Assembly: GCF_002163585.1 (NCBI RefSeq) | Contig: NZ_CP015579.1 | Coordinates: 3,596,001 to 3,660,000, forward strand | Reading direction: 5' to 3' | Source of the DNA: Tatumella citrea | GTDB lineage: Bacteria > Pseudomonadota > Gammaproteobacteria > Enterobacterales > Enterobacteriaceae | DNA length: 64,000 nt | Shown: positions 18,854-28,934 of the stretch, one piece after another | Layout of the letters: each line of letters opens with the position of its first letter | Numbering within the stretch: position 1 is the stretch's first letter | Notes under the pieces: generated by a model | The model's input: only the letters and a program-made list of their open reading frames with translations | Databases searched by the model: none | Told to the model about the DNA's origin: nothing | Program-made: the position numbers and the translations under genes

Positions 18854-19832
18854 TGACCTGCTGGCCCCTGCCCGACTGAGATTACCGCGGCTCTGGACTA
18901 AAGGCGGAATTGCCGCGTTGTTCTGGCTTCTCTCCGCCGCAATTACCGTTTACTGGCCAAATGGCGCCAGAGACTGGCCTTACTCACAATTGTGGGCGGA
19001 AATAAATACCGCTATCGCGATATTATTGCTGGCGCTGACCCTGACTTACCGACACTGGGTTGGCCGCCTGCCACGCCTGAATCATGCCGCAGCGTGGCTG
19101 ATAGCCTTGCCGGTACTGCTCGGTAGCTGGCAGATCCTGACTGCAAAACTGTTGTTACTGCCGGTGCCATTTTTCGCGCCACCTCAGGCATTGCTGCAGG
19201 TTTTCCACGATGACTGGCCACGTCTGCTGGACAGCCTGTATCACTCACTGTCCTTGCTGCTTAGTGGAGTAGTGCTGGGCACACTATTCGGCTTTATTGC
19301 AGGTCTGGCGATTGGCTGGTCACCCCGGGTCGGCTACTGGATGCATCCGTTACTCAGGGTGCTGGGACCACTACCGGCAACCGCCCTGCTACCACTCTGC
19401 TTTTTCCTGTTCCCTACCAGCCACGATGCCAGCGTATTTTTAATCGCTCTGGCGACCTGGTTTCCGGTAACCGTTCTGACCTGGTCCGGCGTCGCCAGTA
19501 TCGATCAGGCATGGTACGACGTCGCACGTACTCTGGGTGGGAATTCGCGCTTTCTGATCTTGCGGGTCGCTATTCCTGCGGCGTTACCCAGCGTGTTTGT
19601 CGGCTTATTTATGGGCCTTGGCGCTTCATTTTCGGTGTTAATTGTGGCCGAAATGGTGGGTGTGAAATCGGGAATTGGTTTCTATCTGCAGTGGGCGCAA
19701 GGCTGGGCGGCTTATTCCAATATGTATGCGGCCTTAATACTGATGGCTCTGCTGTGTTCAGGTCTGATTAGCCTGCTGTTTGCCGTCAGAAACCGGGTAT
19801 TACGTTGGCAAAAAGGAACCATGAAATGGTAA
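18834..19832 (+). CDS. ABC transporter permease, SsuC/TauC-like
   Basis: Inner-membrane permease of 332 residues. A long N-terminal hydrophobic part (extra helices at about 20-40 and 60-80) precedes the binding-protein-dependent transport domain. The EAA-type loop that contacts the ATPase is visible around DVARTLGGNSRFLILRVAIP, followed by GLFMGLGASFSVLIVAEMVG. It is larger than SsuC (about 263), because of the N-terminal extension. The ATG lies inside the end of the Tat binding-protein gene, and its own 3' end overlaps the ATPase start by 7 bases. Confidence 0.87.
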   Translation: MQMYSPDDLLAPARLRLPRLWTKGGIAALFWLLSAAITVYWPNGARDWPYSQLWAEINTAIAILLLALTLTYRHWVGRLPRLNHAAAWLIALPVLLGSWQILTAKLLLLPVPFFAPPQALLQVFHDDWPRLLDSLYHSLSLLLSGVVLGTLFGFIAGLAIGWSPRVGYWMHPLLRVLGPLPATALLPLCFFLFPTSHDASVFLIALATWFPVTVLTWSGVASIDQAWYDVARTLGGNSRFLILRVAIPAALPSVFVGLFMGLGASFSVLIVAEMVGVKSGIGFYLQWAQGWAAYSNMYAALILMALLCSGLISLLFAVRNRVLRWQKGTMKW

Positions 19833-20611
19833 ATACCGCACTGGCAACAGACTATTCCCGCGGACTGAGTATTCGCCTGAACAATATCAGTCACCGCTTC
19901 ACCCTGAAAGATAAACAACTGCCGGTACTGGATAATGTCAGCCTGCAGATTGAGCCGGGGGAAAGTGTCGCGCTGCTCGGCCCTTCAGGCTGTGGAAAAT
20001 CGACCCTGTTACGACTGCTGGCCGGACTCGAACCTCTGCAACAAGGGCAACTGCTGGCAGATAATCAGCCGGTGACGGCTCCCGGCCCTGACCGGATTCT
20101 GGTATTTCAGGATCCGACGCTCTATCCGTGGCTAACCGTGCGGCAAAACGTCCTGCTCGGTCCACAGGCCAGAAAACTTAAAGACCAGCACCCCAAAGCT
20201 GATCAGCTGATTTCCCGTATCGGTTTACAGGAATTTGCCCATGCCTGGCCAGCACAACTTTCAGGGGGTATGGCGCAGCGTGCCGCGCTGGCCAGAGCTT
20301 TATTGAATGAACCCCGGTTGCTGTTACTGGATGAACCGCTGGGCAAACTGGATTCACTGACACGAATCCGGATGCAAAGTGAATTAATTACCCTGTGGCA
20401 AAGCCAGGGTTATACCAGTGTACTGGTTACCCACGATATTGAAGAAGCTTTGTTACTCAGCCACCGGGTGGTGGTGTTTTCGCCACGTCCGGCGCGAATT
20501 CTCGCGGAATTTCATAATCCGGCGCCTTTCCCGCGCCATCGTGATGCTCCTTTGCTGGTGAAACAACGTCAGGAAATTCTGGCCCTGCTGGGCCAGGGGA
20601 CTGACTGGTAA
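19826..20611 (+). CDS. ABC transporter ATP-binding protein, SsuB/TauB-like
   Basis: Nucleotide-binding subunit of 261 residues. Walker A GPSGCGKST, Q-loop VFQDPTLYPWL, signature LSGGMAQRAALARAL, Walker B LLLLDEPLGKLD and switch His in VTHDIEEAL are all present. I prefer the ATG at 19826, which has AAGGA nine bases upstream; a TTG at 19805 would add seven residues. It completes the importer with the permease and one or both binding proteins. Confidence 0.9.
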   Translation: MVNTALATDYSRGLSIRLNNISHRFTLKDKQLPVLDNVSLQIEPGESVALLGPSGCGKSTLLRLLAGLEPLQQGQLLADNQPVTAPGPDRILVFQDPTLYPWLTVRQNVLLGPQARKLKDQHPKADQLISRIGLQEFAHAWPAQLSGGMAQRAALARALLNEPRLLLLDEPLGKLDSLTRIRMQSELITLWQSQGYTSVLVTHDIEEALLLSHRVVVFSPRPARILAEFHNPAPFPRHRDAPLLVKQRQEILALLGQGTDW

Positions 20612-20630
20612 CTTATCGACAGGAATCCTT

Positions 20631-21413
20631 ATGAGTACAGACACCTTAGCTCGCCACAGTACTGCTGCTGCACATCCCTGGACTGCTGAAGAATATGCTG
20701 TCCGGCTGGATTTATCCCGTGCCTACCGACTGGCCGCACAACTCAAGTTTACCGACCATATTTACACTCATTTTTCGGTACGGGTGCCGGGAAAAGAAGA
20801 GCATTTCCTGATTAACCCTTACGGTCTGTTATTTGAAGAAATTACTCCTGAAAGCCTGATCAAAATTGATGTGCGTGGCAATATTATTGATGATCCGACA
20901 GGGCTGGGAATTAATGAAGCCGGCTATGTGATTCATGGGGCTATCCATGAAGCCCGTCCGGATCTGAAAGCCATTCTGCATACCCATACCCGTGATGGTG
21001 TTGCGGTTTCGGCACAGCGTGAAGGGTTACTGCCCATTTCACAGCATGCACTCGGTTTTTACTCGCGTATCACCTACCACGAATATGAAGGCATTGCTCT
21101 CGATCTGGATGAACAGCAGCGGCTGGTGAATGATTTGGGGGACAGCGATGTGATGATCCTGAGAAATCATGGCTTACTGGCGGCGGGTGCAAACATCGCC
21201 CAGGCATTTCGTAATCTGCATATGCTGGAGCGGGCCTGTAATATTCAGATAGCTGCACTGGCCGGTGGCAGGGAAAATATTTTACTGGCGCCGCAGGAGG
21301 CGATTGATAAGGTTCGTCAGCAATCGTCCCGTTTCCGCGACGGTAACGACCCCATCACCCGGAAACACTGGCAGGCATTACTCCGCTCGCTACCCGACCC
21401 GGAGTTGCGCTGA
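20631..21413 (+). CDS. Class II aldolase/adducin-family protein
   Basis: A 260-residue class II aldolase/adducin-fold protein. Metal-site histidines are visible as HTHT (near residue 121) and in LRNHG (near residue 183). A Glu precedes the first His pair (NEAGYVIHGAIHEARPD), but spacing differs from FucA, so the acid/base role is uncertain and it belongs to the poorly characterised adducin-like branch. It follows the ATPase by 19 bases with its own AGGA site, so it is the last gene of the cluster. A role in cutting the carbon skeleton left after flavin oxidation is possible but inferred. Confidence 0.82.
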   Translation: MSTDTLARHSTAAAHPWTAEEYAVRLDLSRAYRLAAQLKFTDHIYTHFSVRVPGKEEHFLINPYGLLFEEITPESLIKIDVRGNIIDDPTGLGINEAGYVIHGAIHEARPDLKAILHTHTRDGVAVSAQREGLLPISQHALGFYSRITYHEYEGIALDLDEQQRLVNDLGDSDVMILRNHGLLAAGANIAQAFRNLHMLERACNIQIAALAGGRENILLAPQEAIDKVRQQSSRFRDGNDPITRKHWQALLRSLPDPELR

Positions 21414-21419
21414 AAACAA

Positions 21420-21448
21420 CCAGCACTGTCCTGACAAGGCAGTGCCGG
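21420..21448. terminator. Hairpin between class II aldolase gene and cybC
   Basis: CCAGCACTG and CAGTGCCGG form a 9-bp stem with one G-U pair. A short T run follows on the plus strand (CTTTTA). It serves two convergent genes. Confidence 0.6.
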
Positions 21449-21458
21449 CTTTTATGGT

Positions 21459-21845
21459 CTAGCGGAACTTCTTGTGGTTCTGATTACGGATATCACCCAG
21501 CTTTTTGGCTGCAGCTTTGGCTTCCGGCAGTTTATTGGCAGCAGCCAGCTTATCCACCACCGCGATTTGTGCAATCAGCTGATCCAGCCCGGCATGGTAT
21601 TCCTTTATCCCTTCACTGTCGGCTGACTGGCCCTGCAGTTTATAAGGGGTCGATTTCTTCGCATCTTCAGCCGCATCGTGCATTTTCTGTAATGATTGCT
21701 GCATTTCTGTCGCACTACTGGTGCTTTGAACGGTAGCCAGTTCGGTACCTAAGATGTCCATATCCTGTTCCAGCGGTAGCGCATAGGCTGTGGCACAGGA
21801 AAGCAGTAACGCAGCAGATAATGCTGTTTTCAACGATTTATGCAT
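21459..21845 (-). CDS. cybC: Soluble cytochrome b562
   Basis: Periplasmic four-helix haem protein, 128 residues. Sec signal peptide (about 1-22, ending AYA). In the mature protein Met7 (LEQDM) and the His of the C-terminal RNQNHKKFR correspond to the two axial haem ligands of E. coli cytochrome b562, so haem binding should be intact. Electron partners are not established. Position beside pmbA is as in E. coli. Confidence 0.92.
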   Translation of the reverse strand: MHKSLKTALSAALLLSCATAYALPLEQDMDILGTELATVQSTSSATEMQQSLQKMHDAAEDAKKSTPYKLQGQSADSEGIKEYHAGLDQLIAQIAVVDKLAAANKLPEAKAAAKKLGDIRNQNHKKFR

Positions 21846-21922
21846 TGCTCACTCCTCAATGTGGATAATCAGGGCTCCGGCATAGTTATGATTGTCACCG
21901 GAACCCGCAGCTTATCGCCGAA

Positions 21923-23263
21923 CTACTGGCCGGCGATTTTCATCCCGGACAACAACACCGATCCGCACTGAATATTACTGCGGGTTTCAATGTCATCGCC
22001 GACAGTAACCATGTTCTGCCACATATCTTTCAGGTTTCCTGCGATAGTGATCTCACTGACCGGGTACTGAATCTCTCCATTTTCTACCCAGAAACCTGAA
22101 GCTCCGCGCGAATAATCACCGGTAATCGCGCTGACGCCCTGTCCCATCAGTTCTGTCACCACCAGCCCGGTGCCCATCTGTTTCAGCAAATCGTTAAAAG
22201 AGCTGCCCTGACCTGCAATCCGCCAGTTATGAATGCCTCCGGCATGCCCGGTGCTGTGCAAGCCTAGTTTACGGGCTGAGTAGCTGGTCAGTAACCAGTC
22301 CTGCAATACACCACGGTCGATAATCGTCCGGTCAAGGGTACGAACCCCTTCACTGTCAAACGGTGTGGAAGCCACGCCTTTCAGCAAATGTGGGCGTTCT
22401 TCAATGGTCAGCCAGTCAGGAAAAATTTGTTTGCCGAGAGAATCCAGCAGAAAAGTAGACTTGCGATAGACATTCCCGCCGCTGATTGCTCCAACCAGAT
22501 GACCAAACAGTCCGGTCGCCACTTCAGCAGCAAAAATAACCGGGGCTTCCATAGTGGAAAGTTTTCTCGGTGCCAGTCGGGCCAGTGTACGGCGCGCACA
22601 CTCTTCACCCACCCATTGTGCAGACTGCAGATCAGCAAAATCACGGGACGCTGTATAAGCGTAATTACGTTCCATATGACCATCCTGCTCAGCAATTACG
22701 CTGGCAGAGATGCCGTGACGACTACTGCAATAACTGTTAAGCAGACCATGGCTGTTACCAAATACGCGGATACTGGCATGGCTGTTGAGACTGCCGCCTT
22801 CGGTATTGATAATCCGTTTGTCTGCCTGCAGGGCAAATTGTTCTGCTTCTGCCGCCAGTTCGATAGCCCGGTCAACTTCGATGTCTAACGGGTGGAAAAG
22901 ATCCAGGTCCGGCGCATCCCAGGCCAGTAAATCTTTTTCGGCAACTCCGGCATAGGGATCCGGTGAGGTATAACGGGCAATGTCTACCGCAGCCTGAACT
23001 GTACGCTGGATAGCTTCCGGACTCAGGTCAGTCGAAGAGGCACTGCCTTTTCGCTGTTGCAGATAGACGGTGATACCCAACGCACCATCACTGTTGAATT
23101 CAACATTTTCCACTTCGCCATAACGCGTACTGACGCTGATACCGGTGGTTTTGCTTACTGCGACTTCTGCACCATCTGAGCTGTTTTTTGCCAGTTCCAG
23201 TGCGTGAGACACTGCCTGTTCCAGCAGCTTACGTTGTTCTGCAACCTGAGTTGATACGTTCAT
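21923..23263 (-). CDS. pmbA: Metalloprotease subunit PmbA (TldE)
   Basis: A 446-residue member of the TldD/PmbA family, the non-catalytic partner of TldD in the TldD-TldE heterodimeric protease that processes microcin B17 leader and degrades CcdA. The HExxxH zinc motif belongs to TldD and is not expected here. Conserved PmbA blocks seen: [14 protein letters not shown], then [19 protein letters not shown] and [16 protein letters not shown] near the C-terminus. Divergent from darP across 114 bases. tldD is not in the window. Confidence 0.95.
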   Translation of the reverse strand: MNVSTQVAEQRKLLEQAVSHALELAKNSSDGAEVAVSKTTGISVSTRYGEVENVEFNSDGALGITVYLQQRKGSASSTDLSPEAIQRTVQAAVDIARYTSPDPYAGVAEKDLLAWDAPDLDLFHPLDIEVDRAIELAAEAEQFALQADKRIINTEGGSLNSHASIRVFGNSHGLLNSYCSSRHGISASVIAEQDGHMERNYAYTASRDFADLQSAQWVGEECARRTLARLAPRKLSTMEAPVIFAAEVATGLFGHLVGAISGGNVYRKSTFLLDSLGKQIFPDWLTIEERPHLLKGVASTPFDSEGVRTLDRTIIDRGVLQDWLLTSYSARKLGLHSTGHAGGIHNWRIAGQGSSFNDLLKQMGTGLVVTELMGQGVSAITGDYSRGASGFWVENGEIQYPVSEITIAGNLKDMWQNMVTVGDDIETRSNIQCGSVLLSGMKIAGQ

Positions 23264-23377
23264 CGATTCGCCGTCTACTCTTATGTATGAATATATTCAG
23301 TCTATCAGAGTCAGAGAACAATTTCGCAGTCGCCCTGTAACCTGTTAGCATTAGCCTCTTTTTTCAGGAGCCCGATA

Positions 23378-23923
23378 ATGACCAAACAGCCAGAAGAGTG
23401 GCTCGACAACGAGCCAGACCCACAGGAAGATGAAGATGATGAGATTATCTGGGTCAGTAAAAGTGAGATAAAACGCGATGCCGAAGAGCTTAAGCGCCTC
23501 GGTGCGGAGCTTATCGACTTAAGCAAAAATGAGCTGGAACGCATTCCGCTGGATGAGCAACTGCGCGATGCCATTGAACTGGCACAGCGTATCAAGAAGG
23601 AAGCCCGTCGCCGCCAGTTACAATTAATCGGTAAATTATTACGTTCACGTGACGTCGAACCATTACGTCAGGCGTTAGATAAACTGAAGAACCGCCATAA
23701 TCAGCAGGTGGCACTGTTCCATAAACTGGAAGCCATTCGTGACCGCTTAATTGAGCAGGGTGATGATGCCATCGCCGAAGTGATTAATCTCTATCCGGAT
23801 GCTGATCGTCAGCAGCTGCGTAGCTTTATTCGTAATGCTCAGAAAGAGAAGTCCGCCAATAAGCCACCAAAATCTGCACGACTGATTTTTCAGTACCTGC
23901 GTGAACTGGCTGAAGCCGAATAA
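23378..23923 (+). CDS. darP: Ribosome-associated 50S maturation factor DarP (YjgA)
   Basis: A 181-residue, highly charged helical protein (DUF615) that binds pre-50S particles and helps late peptidyl-transferase-centre assembly. Acidic N-terminus ([33 protein letters not shown]) then a basic helical body ([18 protein letters not shown]) and a C-terminal helical domain. The length matches E. coli (183). It is convergent with mpl, 38 bases apart. Confidence 0.95.
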   Translation: MTKQPEEWLDNEPDPQEDEDDEIIWVSKSEIKRDAEELKRLGAELIDLSKNELERIPLDEQLRDAIELAQRIKKEARRRQLQLIGKLLRSRDVEPLRQALDKLKNRHNQQVALFHKLEAIRDRLIEQGDDAIAEVINLYPDADRQQLRSFIRNAQKEKSANKPPKSARLIFQYLRELAEAE

Positions 23924-23961
23924 AGGTTCTGGCAGGGCGAACTTTTCGCCCTGCCGGCGGA

Positions 23962-25323
23962 TTAGCTGAGCTTTTCCAGTCGTTGTTGCAGTTTTTGATG
24001 AATACCTTCAAAGCCGCCGTTACTCATCACCAGCACGGTATCGCCTGGCTGCGCTTCTCTGGCAATCATTTCGACCAGTGTATCGATATCGGCACTCCAG
24101 TGTGCCGGTTGCATACAGGCTTCAGCCACCTCAGACACCTGCCATGAAATGTGAGGCGGCTGGAACAGGAATACCTGGTCCGCCCTGGCCAGCGATGGCG
24201 CCAGATCGTTTTTACTGATTCCCAGTTTCATGGTGTTTGAACGAGGCTCGAGCACCGCCAGAATCCGCGCTTTGCCACCCAGTTTGCTGCGTAATGCTGA
24301 CAATGTTGCCAGAATGGCTGTCGGGTGATGCGCAAAATCATCATATACATCAATACCGTTAAACTTACCACGCCACTCCAGGCGGCGACGGGCATTAACA
24401 AAGTTGTTGAGTGCCGCAGCAGCATCGCGAGGGGTAACACCCACATGCCTGGCGGCCGCCATCGCCATCAGACCATTATGCATATTATGTTCACCCACCA
24501 GCGACCAGTTCACCTCAGCCACAGGCTGACCGTCGAACAGAACTTCCCAGTGTGAAGCATCCGCATTACGCTTTTGCGCCCGCCAGTGTCCCTGCTCACC
24601 GAGTGTCTCCTGCTCACTCCAGCAGCCCATCTGAATCACCTGACGCAGATTACTGTCCTGCTCTGGCCAGATAATTTTTCCCTGACCTGGCACAATACGC
24701 ACCAGATGATGGAACTGACGCTGAATTGCCCGCAGATCATCAAAAATATCCGCATGATCAAACTCCAGATTATTCAGGATCAGTGTACGTGGGCAGTAAT
24801 GGACAAACTTCGAACGTTTGTCGAAAAATGCGCTGTCATACTCATCCGCTTCAATCACGAAAAACGGGCTGTCACCCAGCCGGGCAGACACGTCAAAATT
24901 GCCCGGGACACCGCCAATCACAAAGCCTGGCGCCAGACCGCAGGCATCCAGTATCCATGCCAGCATTCCGGAGGTGGTGGTTTTCCCGTGGGTTCCGGCC
25001 ACGGCCAGTACCCAACGGTCCCGCAACACAAAATCATGCAGCCATTGCGGACCAGACATAAAGGGAAGATTTTTTTCCAGCACAGCCTCAACACAAGGGT
25101 TTCCCCTGCCCATGGCATTACCGATAATCACCAGATCCGGTGCGGGTTCCAACTGCTGCGGATCATAGCCCTGAGTAAGTTCAATACCTTGTTTTTCCAG
25201 CAGAGTACTCATTGGTGGGTAGACATTGCTGTCCGAACCTGTCACTTCGTGCCCCAGCGAGCGTGCCAGTATTGCCAGCCCGCCCATAAAGGTGCCACAA
25301 ATACCCAGAATGTGAATGCGCAT
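23962..25323 (-). CDS. mpl: UDP-MurNAc:L-Ala-gamma-D-Glu-meso-DAP ligase Mpl
   Basis: Mur-ligase-family enzyme of murein recycling: it joins the recovered tripeptide to UDP-N-acetylmuramic acid with ATP. It has 453 residues. P-loop AGTHGKTTTSGM (near residue 108), central Mur domain with VIEADEYDSAFFDKRSK, and C-domain VYDDFAHHPTAI. ATG at 25323 fits the family N-terminus MRIHILGICGTFMGG; an ATG at 25335 would add four residues. Divergent from fbp. Confidence 0.95.
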   Translation of the reverse strand: MRIHILGICGTFMGGLAILARSLGHEVTGSDSNVYPPMSTLLEKQGIELTQGYDPQQLEPAPDLVIIGNAMGRGNPCVEAVLEKNLPFMSGPQWLHDFVLRDRWVLAVAGTHGKTTTSGMLAWILDACGLAPGFVIGGVPGNFDVSARLGDSPFFVIEADEYDSAFFDKRSKFVHYCPRTLILNNLEFDHADIFDDLRAIQRQFHHLVRIVPGQGKIIWPEQDSNLRQVIQMGCWSEQETLGEQGHWRAQKRNADASHWEVLFDGQPVAEVNWSLVGEHNMHNGLMAMAAARHVGVTPRDAAAALNNFVNARRRLEWRGKFNGIDVYDDFAHHPTAILATLSALRSKLGGKARILAVLEPRSNTMKLGISKNDLAPSLARADQVFLFQPPHISWQVSEVAEACMQPAHWSADIDTLVEMIAREAQPGDTVLVMSNGGFEGIHQKLQQRLEKLS

Positions 25324-25475
25324 AAACTGATCCATTGCCCAAAAGTTACTGTACAGTGTAACGCCAGAGCTGATAACTAAGAAATAGGATGATTGATTAA
25401 GTTATTCACGCCCGTTAAGTTTGCAATAGTGTTAATATCGAGTAATTCATTAATTAACCTTTCCAGAGAATTGTT

Positions 25476-26483
25476 ATGAAAACATTGGGTGAATTTATTG
25501 TTGAGAAGCAGAATGACTTTCCGCACGCTACCGGTGAGTTGACTGCACTGATTTCAGCAATCAAACTTGGCGCGAAAGTTATACATCGCGACATCAATAA
25601 AGCAGGCCTGGTGGACATTCTGGGTGCCAACGGTGTTGAAAACGTTCAGGGCGAGCAGCAGATGAAGCTCGACCTGTTTGCCAACGAAAAGCTGAAGTCC
25701 GCACTGAAAGCCCGTGGTATTGTCGCCGGTATCGCTTCTGAGGAAGAAGATGAGTTTGTCATCTTTGAAGGCGTAGAGAACGGTAAATACGTCGTACTGA
25801 TGGACCCGCTGGATGGCTCATCAAATATCGACGTAAACGTATCGGTAGGTACCATTTTCTCTATTTACCACCGTATCACCCCTGTCGGCACTCCGGTCAC
25901 CGAAGAAGACTTTATGCAACCGGGCACTGAGCAGGTTGCTGCCGGTTATGTGGTCTATGGTTCTTCCACCATGCTGGTTTACACCACCGGTCACGGCGTT
26001 CATGCCTTCACCTATGATCCTTCTCTTGGCCTGTTCTGTCTGAGCCAGGAACGGATGACCTTCCCGGCCTATGGTGCTACCTATTCAATTAACGAAGGCT
26101 ACTATTCCCGTTTCCCTAACGGCGTGAAGAAGTACCTGAAGTACTGCCAGCAAGAAGATAAAGAGACTCACCGTCCTTACACTTCACGTTATATCGGTTC
26201 TCTGGTGGCTGACTTTCACCGTAACCTGCTGAAAGGCGGTATCTATCTGTATCCAAGCACGGCAAGTTATCCTACAGGAAAACTGCGTCTGCTGTATGAA
26301 TGCAACCCAATGGCTTTCCTGGCTGAGCAGGCCGGTGGTAAAGCCAGCGACGGTGTTAACCGTATTCTGGAACTGAAACCGCAGACCATCCATCAGCGCA
26401 GTCCGTTCTTTGTCGGCAACACGGCGATGGTGGATGATGTTGAACGTCTCATCCATGATAATCCGGACGACAACGCTAAATAA
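25476..26483 (+). CDS. fbp: Fructose-1,6-bisphosphatase class I
   Basis: Gluconeogenic enzyme that hydrolyses fructose-1,6-bisphosphate to fructose-6-phosphate; 335 residues, cytoplasmic, Mg-dependent, AMP-inhibited. The metal motif [12 protein letters not shown] is near residue 110, with SEEEDE (metal-binding acids) near residue 88 and the substrate-site [22 protein letters not shown] near 265-290. The N-terminal [12 protein letters not shown] matches the family. Divergent from mpl, ends in a strong hairpin. Confidence 0.97.
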   Translation: MKTLGEFIVEKQNDFPHATGELTALISAIKLGAKVIHRDINKAGLVDILGANGVENVQGEQQMKLDLFANEKLKSALKARGIVAGIASEEEDEFVIFEGVENGKYVVLMDPLDGSSNIDVNVSVGTIFSIYHRITPVGTPVTEEDFMQPGTEQVAAGYVVYGSSTMLVYTTGHGVHAFTYDPSLGLFCLSQERMTFPAYGATYSINEGYYSRFPNGVKKYLKYCQQEDKETHRPYTSRYIGSLVADFHRNLLKGGIYLYPSTASYPTGKLRLLYECNPMAFLAEQAGGKASDGVNRILELKPQTIHQRSPFFVGNTAMVDDVERLIHDNPDDNAK

Positions 26484-26494
26484 TCTGCCGTAGT

Positions 26495-26539
26495 CCCCCA
26501 CAGAACGCTGCCACAGGCGGCCTCTGCGGGGGAGTTTTC
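26495..26539. terminator. Terminator between fbp and the chemoreceptor gene
   Basis: CCCCCACAGA and TCTGCGGGGG pair (one mismatch) around a loop that contains a second small hairpin, then AGTTTT. It serves convergent genes, with the better T run for fbp. Confidence 0.78.
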
Positions 26540-26541
26540 TG

Positions 26542-28098
26542 TCAGACAGCCAGCCTGAACGCCGCGACTGTCTGTTGTAACCGCGCACTTTGTTCTTCAA
26601 GCACATGAGTGGCAGAGGTGGCCTGTTCTACCAGTGCCGCATTTTGTTGTGCGACTTCATCCATCTGAGTTACTGCGACATTAATCTGTTCTATCCCACG
26701 ACTTTGTTCATCTGAAGCCACCGATATTTCTTTCATCAATACAGTGACCTGAGATACTTCAGAATAAATTTCATTCATTGCACTCCCGGCACGGCTGGCC
26801 ATTTTACTGCCGTCGGAGACCTGCGATTGCGAAGTCACAATCAATTGCCGAATCTCTTTTGCCGCATTGGCGCTGCGCTGCGCCAGACTCCGGACTTCAT
26901 TAGCGACCACCGAAAAACCCCGCCCTTGCTCACCGGCACGAGCCGCCTCTACCGAGGCGTTAAGAGCCAGAATATTGGTCTGAAAGGCAATATCATCAAT
27001 CATTCCCAGGATATCGCCGATCTTTTGCGAGCTTTGGGTGATATCCTGCATTTTCTCAACCACCTGATTCACCACATTAGCCCCGCGCTGTGCCGTTTCA
27101 GATACTCTGGTAGATAAATGATGAGCCTGATGCGCGTTACCGGCATTTAGCCGCACAGTGGCTGTAATCTGCTCCATACTTGCTGCAGTCTGTTCCAGAG
27201 AAGTCGCAGACTCTTCGGTACGCTGTGACAGATTAACAATCCCTGCCCCCAACTCGCGGCAACCGAGATCAATCTGAAAGCTGGCTCCCGATACCTGTTG
27301 TACAGAATGGGTCAGTGAGTTCTGCATATGTTGTAGCGTACCCATCACCACATGCAGATCTTTGTTACCGGCCAGCGGGACGCTGCGGGTCAGATCCCCG
27401 TCAGCAATCAATGTCAGATGTTCCCTGACCAGGGCCAGCGGATTCAGCAATGCTTTACGTAAAATACGCCAGCTGACGACCATCGTACCGAGGGCAATAA
27501 CCGAACAGATAACCAGCAGCACTTCCATTTGCCATTTACGACTTCCGGCCAGGATAAACTGTTGTTGGGCAACATGGCTGGCATAGCGATTAAAATTCTG
27601 AACTGACTGACTGAACGCGGCCATTAACGCCGGAAATTTTTCTATACTCCGGTAATAGCCTTCCAGGTCTCCGTGTTGCAGTTCGGCCACCATTGGCAGT
27701 ATTGCCTGATCCATATAAGCCTGGTAGTTCTGAGCTACATCCTCTGCCATCTCTTTGCCTTTCAAAGTGACGGTACCTGCTTTCAGAAACTTCTTCATAT
27801 GCGATTGTGAATTAGTGACCGCCGTACTTACGTCCTGAAAATATTTTTCCGCCGCACGACTGTCACCCAGTTCAGCTTTACGCACGGCCAGTGCGGCCAG
27901 CGACCGCCCATGCAACAGATCACTGTTACTCTGGTAAAGGCTGGCCAGTTCATCTTCATGAATACGGTTAATTTCGGTCAGTGAGTGGTCTGCCGCATTC
28001 AGCGCAAAAAATCCGGTAGCACTGACCACAATCAGCAGTGCAGCCATTAGCGTCAGAATAATCAGTAAGCCACTACGCAGAGACAATTTAAACAGCAT
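26542..28098 (-). CDS. Methyl-accepting chemotaxis protein
   Basis: A 518-residue chemoreceptor. Transmembrane helices at about 10-32 and 190-212 bracket a periplasmic four-helix-bundle sensor of about 155 residues; a HAMP domain (213-265) and a long signalling bundle follow. The conserved hairpin tip is at about 370-415 (FQTNILALNASVEAARAGEQ, then GFSVVANEVRSLAQRS). The C-terminus ends FRLAV and lacks the NWETF-type CheR/CheB tether of Tsr and Tar, so it probably relies on other receptors for adaptation. Ligand not deducible. ATG at 28098 gives a normal N-terminus; an upstream start at 28191 does not. No other che or flagellar gene is near. Confidence 0.9.
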   Translation of the reverse strand: MLFKLSLRSGLLIILTLMAALLIVVSATGFFALNAADHSLTEINRIHEDELASLYQSNSDLLHGRSLAALAVRKAELGDSRAAEKYFQDVSTAVTNSQSHMKKFLKAGTVTLKGKEMAEDVAQNYQAYMDQAILPMVAELQHGDLEGYYRSIEKFPALMAAFSQSVQNFNRYASHVAQQQFILAGSRKWQMEVLLVICSVIALGTMVVSWRILRKALLNPLALVREHLTLIADGDLTRSVPLAGNKDLHVVMGTLQHMQNSLTHSVQQVSGASFQIDLGCRELGAGIVNLSQRTEESATSLEQTAASMEQITATVRLNAGNAHQAHHLSTRVSETAQRGANVVNQVVEKMQDITQSSQKIGDILGMIDDIAFQTNILALNASVEAARAGEQGRGFSVVANEVRSLAQRSANAAKEIRQLIVTSQSQVSDGSKMASRAGSAMNEIYSEVSQVTVLMKEISVASDEQSRGIEQINVAVTQMDEVAQQNAALVEQATSATHVLEEQSARLQQTVAAFRLAV

Positions 28099-28309
28099 AA
28101 CAACCCATTCCTTAACAGGTCTGTGGGGAGGAATACTCTGTTTATCGTCCCTGGCCGGTAATCCTTTACATGGTTTACCAGCCACCAGCACTGTGACTTA
28201 AGGGCTAAGTTATCCGGGAGCGCTTTGTATAAGGGGTTTTTTCGCATAAAGCACTGGACGGATCACTCTGAAAGCAGAAAAAGAGGCAATACTTTCACTG
28301 TCAGTTAGC

Positions 28310-28315
28310 TATAAT
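28310..28315 (+). promoter_or_regulatory. -10 element of the ppa promoter
   Basis: A perfect TATAAT lies 39 bases upstream of the ppa ATG in an AT-rich divergent region. No good -35 hexamer is seen at the normal distance. Confidence 0.5.
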
Positions 28316-28353
28316 ACCGGGCACTTAATTGATGTCATTGAAGGAATTAAACG

Positions 28354-28881
28354 ATGAGTCTGAACCTGGTTGAGGCAGGAAAAGATCTGCCAGAAGATAT
28401 TTATGTAATCATTGAAATCCCGGCAAACGCTGACCCGATCAAATATGAAGTTGATAAAGAATCAGGCGCTCTGTTTGTTGACCGTTTCATGTCTACTGCC
28501 ATGTTCTACCCATGTAACTACGGTTACATCAACCATACCCTGTCACTGGATGGTGACCCGGTAGACGTTCTGGTTCCTACACCATATCCGTTAGAGCATG
28601 GTTCAGTGATCCGCTGCCGTCCGGTCGGTGTTTTGAAAATGACCGACGAATCCGGTGAAGATGCGAAAGTCGTTGCTGTTCCGCACAGCAAACTGACCAA
28701 AGAATACGATCACGTTAAAGATGTGACCGATTTACCGGAATTACTGCGTGCGCAGATCACCCATTTCTTTGAGCACTACAAAGATCTGGAAAAAGGTAAG
28801 TGGGTAAAAGTTGACGGTTGGGCAGATGCTGCTGCAGCGAAAGCCGAAATCGTCTCTTCTTTTGAACGCGCTAAGAAGTAA
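28354..28881 (+). CDS. ppa: Inorganic pyrophosphatase (family I)
   Basis: Essential cytoplasmic hexameric enzyme that hydrolyses pyrophosphate and so pulls biosynthetic reactions forward; 175 residues (E. coli 176). Active-site features: [16 protein letters not shown] (Lys and Glu), [19 protein letters not shown] with the metal-binding aspartates, and [22 protein letters not shown] precedes the ATG. Convergent with ytfP across a strong bidirectional terminator. Confidence 0.97.
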   Translation: MSLNLVEAGKDLPEDIYVIIEIPANADPIKYEVDKESGALFVDRFMSTAMFYPCNYGYINHTLSLDGDPVDVLVPTPYPLEHGSVIRCRPVGVLKMTDESGEDAKVVAVPHSKLTKEYDHVKDVTDLPELLRAQITHFFEHYKDLEKGKWVKVDGWADAAAAKAEIVSSFERAKK

Positions 28882-28898
28882 TCTGCGGCTCCGCGGAT

Positions 28899-28933
28899 AA
28901 AAAAACGCCGTCTGTTTCAGACGGCGTTTTTTA
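28899..28933. terminator. Bidirectional terminator between ppa and ytfP
   Basis: AAAACGCCGTCTG and CAGACGGCGTTTT pair around a short loop with A and T runs on either side, so it works in both directions. Confidence 0.93.
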
Positions 28934-28934
28934 T

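Noticed and set aside
24574..25380. Plus-strand frame of 268 codons opposite mpl
   Set aside because: The composition (His, Gln, Asn-rich, no domain pattern) is that of a shadow of a conserved gene; Mpl on the minus strand has full family motifs over the same bases.
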